Source of the DNA: Chloroflexota bacterium
Lineage (GTDB): Bacteria; Chloroflexota; Anaerolineae; Anaerolineales; Villigracilaceae
Assembly (NCBI GenBank): GCA_021796315.1
Contig: JAJYOH010000157.1
Span: 1-10,794, forward strand
Length of the DNA: 10,794 bases
Direction: 5' to 3'
This document shows positions 1 to 5,799 of this stretch, in pieces. The stretch's first letter is position 1. Every line of letters begins with the position of its first letter. The notes under the pieces are model-generated. The model ran no database searches. It saw only the letters and a list, made by a program, of their open reading frames with translations, and had not been told where the DNA came from. The position numbers were made by a program, and so were the translations under genes.

Positions 1-91
1 AATGGGATGATGATTATATGCTTTTCACTGACTTTGTCAATACTTATCAAACAGTTTAACCTTAAAAAATCGTATAGTTCTTCATCCCATT
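1..91. repeat. 10-bp inverted repeat flanking the recR 3' end and leftward promoter
   Basis: The window's first ten bases (aatgggatga) are the exact reverse complement of positions 82 to 91 (tcatcccatt), which are the last bases of recR including its stop codon. The arms are 71 bp apart and enclose the leftward promoter. The left arm touches the window edge, so the repeat may be longer than can be seen. It could be chance or the remnant of a local inverted duplication; no function is evident. Confidence 0.3.
13..40 (-). promoter_or_regulatory. Consensus sigma-70 promoter firing leftwards out of the window
   Basis: On the minus strand a perfect -35 hexamer TTGACA (positions 40 to 35) is followed by a 16-bp spacer and a perfect -10 hexamer TATAAT (18 to 13). 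Transcription would start near position 5 to 7 and run out of the left edge, so it serves an unseen gene downstream of recR. Both hexamers match the housekeeping consensus; the spacer is 1 bp shorter than the 17-bp optimum. It lies about 40 bp after the recR stop codon, so it may add to or replace read-through from the dnaX-recR operon. Confidence 0.7.
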
Positions 92-687
92 TCCTGTCTT
101 CCAGATAACGCCCGTAACAAAGTGTTTTGATCTGCATATTCAAGATCACCGCCGACAGGTAATCCGCGTGCCAAACGCGTAACTTGAATCTGAAACGGAC
201 GCAATTGCTGTTGCAAATAAAGAGCCGTCGCATCGCCCTCCATGCTGGGATTGGTCGCCAGGATAACTTCCCTGACTCCGCCCTTAGCCACGCGTTCGAT
301 CAATTGCCGGGACTTAATATTGTCCGGGCCAATGCCTTCAATCGGCGAAAGGACTCCATGCAAAACATGATACTTCCCGGAATACGCGCCGATGCGTTCC
401 AAGGCCAATACATCCAGCGCTTCTTCGACCACGCAGATCACTCCTCCATCGCGCTTTGGATTCTCGCAAATCTCGCAACGTTGGCGACCAGCCTCAGTGA
501 TATTAAAACATTCTTCGCAGAATGCGATCTTATCTTTCAAACCGCTCAACGCATCGGACAATTCCTGCGAAACATCTTCAGGCGCGCGCAACAAAAAGAA
601 CGCCAGCCGCGAAGCGGACTTCGGCCCAATGCCCGGCAGACGTTCAAGTGCATTAATTAAATTCTGAATCGGCTCAGGAAGTAACAT
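82..687 (-). CDS. recR: Recombination mediator protein RecR
   Basis: RecR acts with RecF/RecO in the cytoplasm to load RecA onto single-stranded gaps during recombinational repair. The 201-residue product has the usual family length and order: an N-terminal helix-hairpin-helix (LPGIGPKSASRLAF, about 17 to 30), a C4 zinc finger (C57, C60, C71, C74), a Toprim domain beginning VICVVEEALDV (about 83 to 93) with NPSMEGDATALYL (146 to 158), and the C-terminal RLARGLPVGGDLEYAD motif (171 to 186). It is the last gene of a dnaX-ybaB-recR operon, a widely conserved order. No clear Shine-Dalgarno precedes the ATG. Instead a REP-like palindrome ends 11 nt upstream, so the insertion may have replaced the original leader. 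Ends in TGA. Confidence 0.97.
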   Translation of the reverse strand: MLLPEPIQNLINALERLPGIGPKSASRLAFFLLRAPEDVSQELSDALSGLKDKIAFCEECFNITEAGRQRCEICENPKRDGGVICVVEEALDVLALERIGAYSGKYHVLHGVLSPIEGIGPDNIKSRQLIERVAKGGVREVILATNPSMEGDATALYLQQQLRPFQIQVTRLARGLPVGGDLEYADQNTLLRALSGRQEMG

Positions 688-698
688 AATATCATTTC

Positions 699-787
699 GT
701 CATTGCGAGGAGCGGAGCGACGAAGCAATCTCCTGTTTGATGCAAACGAGAGATTGCCACGCCGCGCAAAATGCGGCTCGCAATGAC
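699..787. repeat. REP-like palindromic element, copy 1 (ybaB/recR gap)
   Basis: This 89-bp element has perfect 11-bp terminal inverted repeats, gtcattgcgag (699 to 709) and ctcgcaatgac (777 to 787). It also has an inner 8-bp pair, gcaatctc (725 to 732) and gagattgc (750 to 757). It fills almost the whole ybaB/recR gap, ending 3 nt from the ybaB stop codon and 11 nt from the recR start. The outer arms and the internal cgaagcaatctcctg recur at 10009 to 10075. Such elements resemble REP/RPE-type non-autonomous palindromes; transcribed, this one would fold into a long hairpin inside the operon mRNA. Confidence 0.85.
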
Positions 788-790
788 ATA

Positions 791-1117
791 CTAAAACGGC
801 AACCCGCCAGCCAGCGGACCTAATCTCTGCGACGCCAATTCACGCGACTGATCGAGCGCCATATTCACTGCGGACAAAACCAAATCTTGCAGCATCTCAG
901 CGTCGGCATCCTTCAATAGATCAGCAGAGATTTCTACCGACTTGCATTTCTGATCACCGGTCATGACAACTTTAATCGCACCGCCACCCACCGTTGCAGT
1001 GACAGTTTCTTCGGCAAGCTTCGCCTGCGCTTCAGCCAGTTGCTGCTGCATTCGCTGCAACTGCTGCATCATTCCCCCACTGCCCATCGCGGGACCTTTA
1101 TTGAATCCTTTTGCCAT
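791..1117 (-). CDS. ybaB: YbaB/EbfC family nucleoid-associated protein
   Basis: YbaB/EbfC proteins are small dimeric DNA-binding proteins associated with the nucleoid and encoded next to recR in many bacteria. The 108-residue product has the typical length. After a Gly/Met-rich start comes the MQQLQRMQQQLAEAQAKLAEE amphipathic helix (17 to 37 region), then the beta-rich core (TVTATVGGGAIKVVMTGDQKCKSVEIS, about 38 to 64), then a C-terminal helix (about 75 to 98). The ATG has a good Shine-Dalgarno: AGGAG, 8 nt upstream. It sits between a DUF4145-type gene (26-bp gap) and recR (REP-filled gap), where canonical operons have dnaX immediately upstream. A role in chromosome organisation or repair is inferred from the family and context. 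Confidence 0.95.
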   Translation of the reverse strand: MAKGFNKGPAMGSGGMMQQLQRMQQQLAEAQAKLAEETVTATVGGGAIKVVMTGDQKCKSVEISADLLKDADAEMLQDLVLSAVNMALDQSRELASQRLGPLAGGLPF

Positions 1118-1143
1118 CTTTAAATTCTCCTAAAAACAAGTCT

Positions 1144-1794
1144 TTATTTCATTAGAGGTTTACCAGCCTCTTGTAACTTTGCATTCAAAGCATCACGTTT
1201 CTTGGCGACCTTTATAGGTTGAACATAATAATAGTCGAACAGCGATTCAAGGACATCTAGATTCCACTCAGCTTCTTCAGTTTCAACATCAACGATTTCG
1301 CCAATGCTTTGGCTTTTCATTGGATGTGCTGCAAAATTTCCTATATTTCTTATTGCATCAATAGAATCAGCTAACTGCGAAGATAATCTTCCGCCATCAA
1401 TTACTTCTTGGATTTCTTTAGATAAATCGCTTGGTTTGACTTTTGCAGCATCTCGCAAAAGATTTTGCAAGCAACGGCGACTCAACGCAGCCGATGCTTT
1501 TGAACTGAAAGGTAAGACAAGACATGCTTCTTTATAATCACCAGCAATATTTTCGGGAACTTCTAACGGACAAGGAGGGCGACTAGTGCCCAAAGGACGC
1601 ACTGCTAAAAGACTAACAATAGTGTTTTCTACAATCCCGTTACTGTAATTCTCTCCATTAACAAGATACAAGTTACTTCTACTGCACGCGGGACAACTAT
1701 AAGAAAAAATGGACCAATAACCATCAACATCTCGATCAATATATGTTTCTTTCTTTTTCGAATGAAATTCGACAAGACAATGCATACATTTCAT
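1144..1794 (-). CDS. DUF4145-type protein with N-terminal zinc ribbon
   Basis: Biochemical role unknown. The 216-residue product starts with two CxxC pairs (C3/C6 and C34/C37), a likely zinc ribbon. From about residue 95 it resembles DUF4145: a helical segment KEACLVLPFSSKASAALSRRCLQNLL, then DSIDAIRNIGNFAAHPM, whose R-N-x-G-N-x-A-A-H signature is typical of that family. I recall DUF4145 being grouped with HEPN-like folds, often RNA-binding or RNase domains in defence and toxin systems; catalysis here is inference. The ATG follows the dnaX stop by 19 bp with a GGGAG Shine-Dalgarno, so it is transcribed with dnaX. It interrupts the usual dnaX-ybaB-recR order. It is visibly AT-richer than its neighbours: 1621-1680 has 20 G/C of 60 by hand count, against 32 of 60 at 2041-2100 in dnaX. 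This suggests acquisition by transfer. Confidence 0.8.
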   Translation of the reverse strand: MKCMHCLVEFHSKKKETYIDRDVDGYWSIFSYSCPACSRSNLYLVNGENYSNGIVENTIVSLLAVRPLGTSRPPCPLEVPENIAGDYKEACLVLPFSSKASAALSRRCLQNLLRDAAKVKPSDLSKEIQEVIDGGRLSSQLADSIDAIRNIGNFAAHPMKSQSIGEIVDVETEEAEWNLDVLESLFDYYYVQPIKVAKKRDALNAKLQEAGKPLMK

Positions 1795-1813
1795 TTTGAT
1801 ATCTCCCTATAAT

Positions 1814-3373
1814 TTATTCCTGCACATCCACGATCTCGCCGCCATGATTGAGCGCGGTTGCCACCATTCCATCCTGCGACACATCCGGCGGCAGTTTGCC
1901 CTTCGCATTCGTCACCACGCACTTCACCTGCAAATCCACACCCAGCACATCGTGGATCGCCTTGCGCGTCACTTCCAATTGCTCCGGCCTGTCCATCAGC
2001 GCCAAAACTTTATCGGACTGGAATCCCAGATACAACTCGTTGCCGCGCACATCCATCGGCCTGCATGAATTGAGCAAACCATCTATTCCCGGATGTGTAG
2101 GTTTAATCACAGCCTTGATATCTTTCCAGGCTTTGATGATTTCTGCGAGACTGATGACCGCTTTCTTTGACCCTTCGATTTCGCTCAGGGCCGCGCTCTT
2201 AGCGGACTCCGTTTTAACGGGTTGACTCGCAGCCGCGGCCTTTGTCTGTTTAACGGGAGCCACTTTCGGCGTCGAAATAGAAGCGGGCGGCTCAGACGGA
2301 ATCTCCAAAGATTCAGCCAGAGCCAATTCCAACGAAAGCGAGGGCTGCCATCCGCCGCGCGAATCCACAGCCGCGTTGTTAAATATTTTCATCATCCGCA
2401 AAACGTTGGGCGTGGAAAAAGATTTCGCGTGGATGTTCATGCGCTCTTTGACATCCTTTGTTGTTTCAACCTGTTCACCATTGCCGAGTTGAATCAACAT
2501 CAGACCTCGCAAATATTCAACGATCTGACGCGCCAGCGAACGCGGATCGGCGCCGGAATCGAGCGCGCGATGAATCGTTTCGAGGCCGGACGCCGGTGAT
2601 TGATCCTGGATCGATTCGATCAAGTCAAGCACGGTTTGACTGGTGGCTGTGCCGAGAACTGTTTGCGTGAGTTGAAGCGTGATCTTCGCGCCGGTGGATG
2701 AAAGCTGGTCGAGCAGGGAAATTGCGTCGCGCATGCCGCCTCCCGCCTGACGAGCGATGACAGCCAACGCTTCGTCATCGGTTTGAATATTTTCGGCTTT
2801 GACAATATTTTTTAATTGGCCGACGATTTCATCAACGGGCACGCGGCGGAACTCATGACGTTGGCAGCGCGACAAAACCGTCGCGGGAATTTTATGAATC
2901 TCGGTGGTGGCTAAAACAAAGATCGCGTGCGGCGGTGGTTCTTCCAAAGTTTTTAGAAGCGCGTTGAAGGCCGCCGTCGAAAGCATGTGAACTTCGTCAA
3001 TGATATAAATTTTATATTTGCCCTGCGACGGCGAGAAATTTATTTTATCGCGCAAGTCGCGCACATCGTCCACGCTGGTGTTGGAGGCCGCATCGATCTC
3101 GATCAAATCCATGAAACGATTTTCATTGACCGCTTTGCAAAATTCACATTCATTGCATGGACGAGCAGCGCGGTCTTCGGCCAGACAATTGACCGCCTTC
3201 GCCAATAAACGCGCGAGCGTGGTCTTGCCGGTTCCGCGCGGCCCGGCAAACAAATACGCATGACCAACGCGGTCAGCGGCGATGGCATTCTTGAGAGTCT
3301 GGACAACGTGTTCCTGTCCGATGACTTCTGCCCATCCTTGTGGGCGGTACTTGCGATAAAGGGCTTGAGACAT
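1814..3373 (-). CDS. dnaX: DNA polymerase III subunit gamma/tau
   Basis: DnaX is the ATPase of the clamp-loader complex that loads the beta clamp and, in its tau form, links polymerase cores to the helicase. The 519-residue product shows a AAA+ domain with Walker A GPRGTGKT (44 to 51), a zinc module (C63, C73, C76, C79), Walker B IIDEVH (124 to 129), sensor-1 region LATTE (154 to 158) and the SRC arginine-finger motif (168 to 170). A Pro/Ala/Lys/Ser-rich linker (about 355 to 405) precedes a C-terminal domain as in tau. I chose the ATG at 3373 because MSQALYRKYRP is the family's canonical start; an upstream in-frame ATG at 3409 would add 12 residues and overlap the preceding gene. The start lies 7 bp after that gene's stop with no clear Shine-Dalgarno, suggesting translational coupling. 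I saw no convincing slippery heptamer for a gamma form. Confidence 0.97.
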   Translation of the reverse strand: MSQALYRKYRPQGWAEVIGQEHVVQTLKNAIAADRVGHAYLFAGPRGTGKTTLARLLAKAVNCLAEDRAARPCNECEFCKAVNENRFMDLIEIDAASNTSVDDVRDLRDKINFSPSQGKYKIYIIDEVHMLSTAAFNALLKTLEEPPPHAIFVLATTEIHKIPATVLSRCQRHEFRRVPVDEIVGQLKNIVKAENIQTDDEALAVIARQAGGGMRDAISLLDQLSSTGAKITLQLTQTVLGTATSQTVLDLIESIQDQSPASGLETIHRALDSGADPRSLARQIVEYLRGLMLIQLGNGEQVETTKDVKERMNIHAKSFSTPNVLRMMKIFNNAAVDSRGGWQPSLSLELALAESLEIPSEPPASISTPKVAPVKQTKAAAASQPVKTESAKSAALSEIEGSKKAVISLAEIIKAWKDIKAVIKPTHPGIDGLLNSCRPMDVRGNELYLGFQSDKVLALMDRPEQLEVTRKAIHDVLGVDLQVKCVVTNAKGKLPPDVSQDGMVATALNHGGEIVDVQE

Positions 3374-3380
3374 ATTTTTT

Positions 3381-3869
3381 TTATGGGACTGGATAAGAAT
3401 CCTGCACATCGCCTTGTTTGTTGGTCAACAAAGCCGCCCCTCCCGACTGCCAGACAGGTTTGCTCTGTCCCCAGAATAAGTCAACAGCAGTGTCCGTGCC
3501 GCTGGCAGTGTGAACTTGAATCGCGCCGTTCCTAAATAACTTGAATGGTGGAAATGTGTAGGTACTGCCATCCTTGCTTTTGATGTGCCAGCCGGTCAGA
3601 TCAAGCTCGCCTTCACCAGTATATTGAATCGTAACAGTTTCGGCAGCCAACGTTCCCGCCCCCACCACGCTGACAATCTGCACTGTACCCTGTGCGACAG
3701 GCTGAGTTGGACCAACAGGTGTCGCGCCAGATGCAACGATCGGCGCCTGCGCCTGCGGCAGGCTGACAGCCCGATAGTTTCGGTCATACCAGTACAAAAT
3801 GGCCGAGGTCACGCAGGCCGAGATAAAAATATTGAGAAGGATGTAATAAAGCAACCGGCGGCGATCCAT
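3381..3869 (-). CDS. Membrane-anchored lamin-tail-domain (LTD) protein
   Basis: The 162-residue product begins MDRRRLLYYI, an Arg-rich cytoplasmic start, followed by one hydrophobic segment (about 6 to 28). A Pro/Ala/Gln/Thr-rich linker (35 to 62) leads to an Ig-like lamin tail domain (about 63 to 160). The domain is recognised from ELDLTGWHIKSKDGSTYTFP, GAIQVHTASG, the VDLFWG and VWQSGGAALLTNKQGDVQDSY blocks. LTDs in bacteria are usually extracytoplasmic; a surface-exposed role is inferred. A longer form could start at a TTG at 3890 (7 extra residues), but the ATG at 3869 suits a membrane anchor better. No Shine-Dalgarno precedes it; a TATGAT box lies 9 nt upstream, consistent with a leaderless mRNA. 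It is the first gene of the transcript that carries dnaX. Confidence 0.8.
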   Translation of the reverse strand: MDRRRLLYYILLNIFISACVTSAILYWYDRNYRAVSLPQAQAPIVASGATPVGPTQPVAQGTVQIVSVVGAGTLAAETVTIQYTGEGELDLTGWHIKSKDGSTYTFPPFKLFRNGAIQVHTASGTDTAVDLFWGQSKPVWQSGGAALLTNKQGDVQDSYPVP

Positions 3870-3878
3870 ATAAAATGA

Positions 3879-3884
3879 ATCATA
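3879..3884 (-). promoter_or_regulatory. Putative -10 box for the lamin-tail/dnaX operon
   Basis: TATGAT (5 of 6 matches to TATAAT) lies 9 nt before the ATG at 3869 and just after the upstream terminator. No good -35 hexamer stands 16 to 18 bp upstream and there is no Shine-Dalgarno. A start about 7 nt downstream would give an almost leaderless mRNA, the arrangement described for TANNNT-type leaderless genes. This is the only place a promoter can fit between the terminator and the operon. Confidence 0.35.
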
Positions 3885-3914
3885 GCACAAAAATTCACTG
3901 CGACAGCATTGCTT

Positions 3915-3948
3915 AAGAAAACTGCGCCTCGACGGTCGAGGCGCAGTT
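3915..3948 (-). terminator. Rho-independent terminator of the lipoprotein gene
   Basis: Perfect 14-bp arms, aactgcgcctcgac (3920 to 3933) and its complement (3935 to 3948), form a GC-rich hairpin. On the minus strand it is followed by TTTTCTT. It begins 22 bp after the lipoprotein stop codon. The opposite strand has no T-tract, so it is directional. Confidence 0.9.
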
Positions 3949-3970
3949 ACGAAGCAGGAACAAAAAACTA

Positions 3971-4750
3971 TTACTTGAACGAGGTCATCACGAAATTATC
4001 AAAGGTTACATCCGTGCCAGACGGGACCTTTGCATTCCAGGCAAACAAGGCGACCCGGCCCTTGCTGTAGGATGTATCCGTAACCGAGCCAATCTTTTGT
4101 CCATCCACATACAATGCCAGCGCGCCGTCACCACCGCAGTCCACGCCAAGGGTATAGGACTTGGCGTTCTTTTTGATCAGCTTGGAAGCAGTCCATTTTC
4201 CATTGTTTGTCAGAACAACATCATCTTTTGCAACTGCCGCCTTGGCGATCGCATATTCGCCATTCGGACTGACGCCAAAATAATAATAAGCCTCTTTGGT
4301 AACTTGCTGATTGCACATAACCCCGAAGGTAGCCATCTCATCAGTGCTATTATTGGCAACAGCCACATCAATGTGAAGATTTTGATAAGTTATATCATCG
4401 GGCGTGCTGTATGTGAAATAATCGGTCTTGAACACCGTCATCTTTAAGCCGCCGTTGACATACTCCACGAGGCTGTCGGCATCGGTACCAATTCCCCAGC
4501 CGCTGTTGCTATCAGAGAAGTCATCCTTCAACAACGTGGAGCCGCTGCTTGTCCCGCCGCTGTTAGTATTGGTATTGGAATTGCTATTGGCATTTCCAAG
4601 TCCGCCGCCAGTGCCACCGCCGCTTCCATTGCCATTTCCACCACCTGTTCCGCTTCCCGGAATGGATGGGATCGATACAACGCTACATGCCATGATTGCC
4701 AGGGCGAGGCATGTAATGGCCGCAATAATTATGAATACATTCTTCTTCAT
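3971..4750 (-). CDS. Lipoprotein with Gly/Asn-rich stalk and LamG-like domain
   Basis: The 259-residue product has a lipoprotein signal peptide: MKKNVF, a hydrophobic core, and lipobox IMAC with the lipidated cysteine at C22. Residues about 31 to 72 are a low-complexity Gly/Ser/Asn/Thr stalk that should hold the rest away from the membrane. The remainder (LLKDDFSDSNSGWG, EYVNGGLKMTV, then YYYFGVSPNGEYAI, LYVDGQKIGSV and FDNFVMTSF) has the pattern of a concanavalin-like (LamG/DUF1080-like) beta-sandwich, a fold that often binds carbohydrates. No catalytic residues are obvious, so a binding or surface role is only inferred. The ATG has an AAGGAG Shine-Dalgarno 8 nt upstream. A predicted promoter and terminators on both sides mark it as monocistronic. 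Confidence 0.8.
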   Translation of the reverse strand: MKKNVFIIIAAITCLALAIMACSVVSIPSIPGSGTGGGNGNGSGGGTGGGLGNANSNSNTNTNSGGTSSGSTLLKDDFSDSNSGWGIGTDADSLVEYVNGGLKMTVFKTDYFTYSTPDDITYQNLHIDVAVANNSTDEMATFGVMCNQQVTKEAYYYFGVSPNGEYAIAKAAVAKDDVVLTNNGKWTASKLIKKNAKSYTLGVDCGGDGALALYVDGQKIGSVTDTSYSKGRVALFAWNAKVPSGTDVTFDNFVMTSFK

Positions 4751-4781
4751 TTCGCATTCTCCTTTTTATTATGTGTTCGGC

Positions 4782-4809
4782 ATTTTAACATAACGAGGAA
4801 ATTTCACAA
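4782..4809 (-). promoter_or_regulatory. Predicted sigma-70-like promoter of the lipoprotein gene
   Basis: On the minus strand TTGTGA (4809 to 4804, 4 of 6 matches to TTGACA) is followed by a 16-bp spacer and TAAAAT (4787 to 4782, 5 of 6 matches to TATAAT). It lies between the prmA terminator and the Shine-Dalgarno of the lipoprotein gene, about 31 nt before the ATG, which is where a promoter is needed. Confidence 0.4.
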
Positions 4810-4824
4810 CCTTACCTTCGGGTG

Positions 4825-4853
4825 ATAAAAAATGTCCGACCCATCGATCGGAC
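4825..4853 (-). terminator. Rho-independent terminator of the prmA operon
   Basis: On the minus strand GTCCGA (4853 to 4848), an 8-nt loop and TCGGAC (4839 to 4834) form a 6-bp stem followed by ATTTTTTAT. It begins 13 bp after the prmA stop codon and separates that operon from the lipoprotein gene. Confidence 0.75.
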
Positions 4854-4866
4854 TAATCATCAAGAC

Positions 4867-5799
4867 TTATCGACTCATTACCAGCGCCACCCAGTCCCCC
4901 ATCTGACGCTGCACGTTCATCCTTAGACCCTTAGCCTGCCCGGCCTCAATCACGCTTTGACTCTGCTCTTGCAGAATCCCGCTCAGGATGATCGTGCCCT
5001 CAGGTTCGACCAGATCCGCCAGCCCCGCCTCAAACAAGCGGATGATGATCGGCGCGAGGATGTTCGCCACCACCAGCGGCGCAGACTTGAATGCAAATTT
5101 ACCCGCGAGAATTTCCGTCACCGAGCCGACGCCGAGCAAAAGTTCATCACCGATTCCATTTACGTCCGCATTCTCGCGTGAATTCTTGATCGAAGGCTCA
5201 TCGATGTCCACGCCGAGGGCCTGCTTCGCTCCCAGCTTCAACGCGGCAATGGATAAAATTCCAGAACCACAGCCCACATCGATCACATCAAAGACCCTAA
5301 AGGTCTCTGAGACCTTTAGGGTCTCAATTTGCCTTTCCATCAACGCCATGCACAACTGTGTGGTCGGATGCGTACCCGTGCCAAATGCCATGCCCGGATC
5401 GATCTTGATTGGAATCCGCTCCGGCTCCGGCGAATCGATCCAAGCTGGGATGATGATAAGTCGCTGTCCAATGGGAATCGGCCGATAGTGCTGCTTCCAG
5501 GCTTCCATCCAGTTTTGATCCGCGATCATTTTAAAAGTCGCGGGTGGAAGCGGTTGGATCATCCCCAAATAATAAAGCGACTCTTCCAGCTTTTGCCGCG
5601 TGTCTTCGAGTTGCTCGTCGGCAGGTAAATAAGCGCGCACTGTGATCGGCCCGGTTGGCGTACCGGCATCTTCGGCATCGTTATATTTCACACCCTGTTC
5701 GGTCATCACACCATTTGGCGCAAAACGTGCCAACACATCGGCAACGGCTTCCGCCAATTCGCCGTTTACAGTTAAGGAAACTTCAAGCCAATTTGTCAT
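4867..5799 (-). CDS. prmA: Ribosomal protein L11 methyltransferase PrmA
   Basis: PrmA methylates amino groups of ribosomal protein L11 using S-adenosylmethionine. The 310-residue product has the N-terminal substrate-recognition domain (about 1 to 60), then QNWMEAWKQHYRPIPIG (95 to 111), the PGMAFGTGTHPTT signature (135 to 147), SAM motif I DVGCGSG (174 to 180), the acidic residue of GVDIDE (196 to 201) and VANILA (244 to 249). From the HPTT signature to DVGCGSG there are 26 residues, against 18 in E. coli PrmA as I recall it. The extra residues coincide with a 33-bp palindrome encoding residues 159 to 170. The ATG overlaps the TGA of the MFS gene (ATGA) and a GGAAG element lies 8 nt upstream, so translation is probably coupled. 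In Firmicutes prmA follows dnaJ directly; here four genes intervene. Confidence 0.95.
   Translation of the reverse strand: MTNWLEVSLTVNGELAEAVADVLARFAPNGVMTEQGVKYNDAEDAGTPTGPITVRAYLPADEQLEDTRQKLEESLYYLGMIQPLPPATFKMIADQNWMEAWKQHYRPIPIGQRLIIIPAWIDSPEPERIPIKIDPGMAFGTGTHPTTQLCMALMERQIETLKVSETFRVFDVIDVGCGSGILSIAALKLGAKQALGVDIDEPSIKNSRENADVNGIGDELLLGVGSVTEILAGKFAFKSAPLVVANILAPIIIRLFEAGLADLVEPEGTIILSGILQEQSQSVIEAGQAKGLRMNVQRQMGDWVALVMSR
5292..5324. repeat. 33-bp intragenic palindrome inside prmA
   Basis: Arms agaccctaaaggtctc (5292 to 5307) and gagacctttagggtct (5309 to 5324) are perfect 16-bp inverted repeats around a single T. The length, 33 bp, is a multiple of three and the sequence is read through without a stop as residues 159 to 170 of PrmA. 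Such perfect symmetry is not expected of ordinary coding sequence. An inserted palindromic element, by analogy with Rickettsia palindromic elements found inside genes, is the simplest explanation. Confidence 0.9.

Noticed and set aside
184..660. Plus-strand reading frames opposite recR
   Set aside because: They are antisense to a full-length conserved gene and the translation has no recognisable domain.
699..787. CRISPR array or IS element at the repeats
   Set aside because: Only single palindromic units separated by more than 9 kb, with no spacers and no transposase gene.
2150..2300. Programmed frameshift site in dnaX for a gamma form
   Set aside because: The Lys-rich linker has short A-runs only; no A6G-type heptamer with a following hairpin was found.
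3374..3409. Upstream ATG giving dnaX 12 extra residues
   Set aside because: The extension overlaps the preceding gene and is not part of the conserved MSQALYRKYRP start.
1796..3535. Several plus-strand reading frames opposite dnaX
   Set aside because: Antisense shadows of a highly conserved gene, with Arg/His-rich or low-complexity translations.
3870..3890. TTG start for the lamin-tail protein
   Set aside because: It would place extra residues before the natural Arg-rich membrane-anchor start and would include the predicted -10 box.
4528..4725. Minus-strand frame within the lipoprotein gene
   Set aside because: Alternate-frame shadow of the Gly/Asn-rich stalk region.
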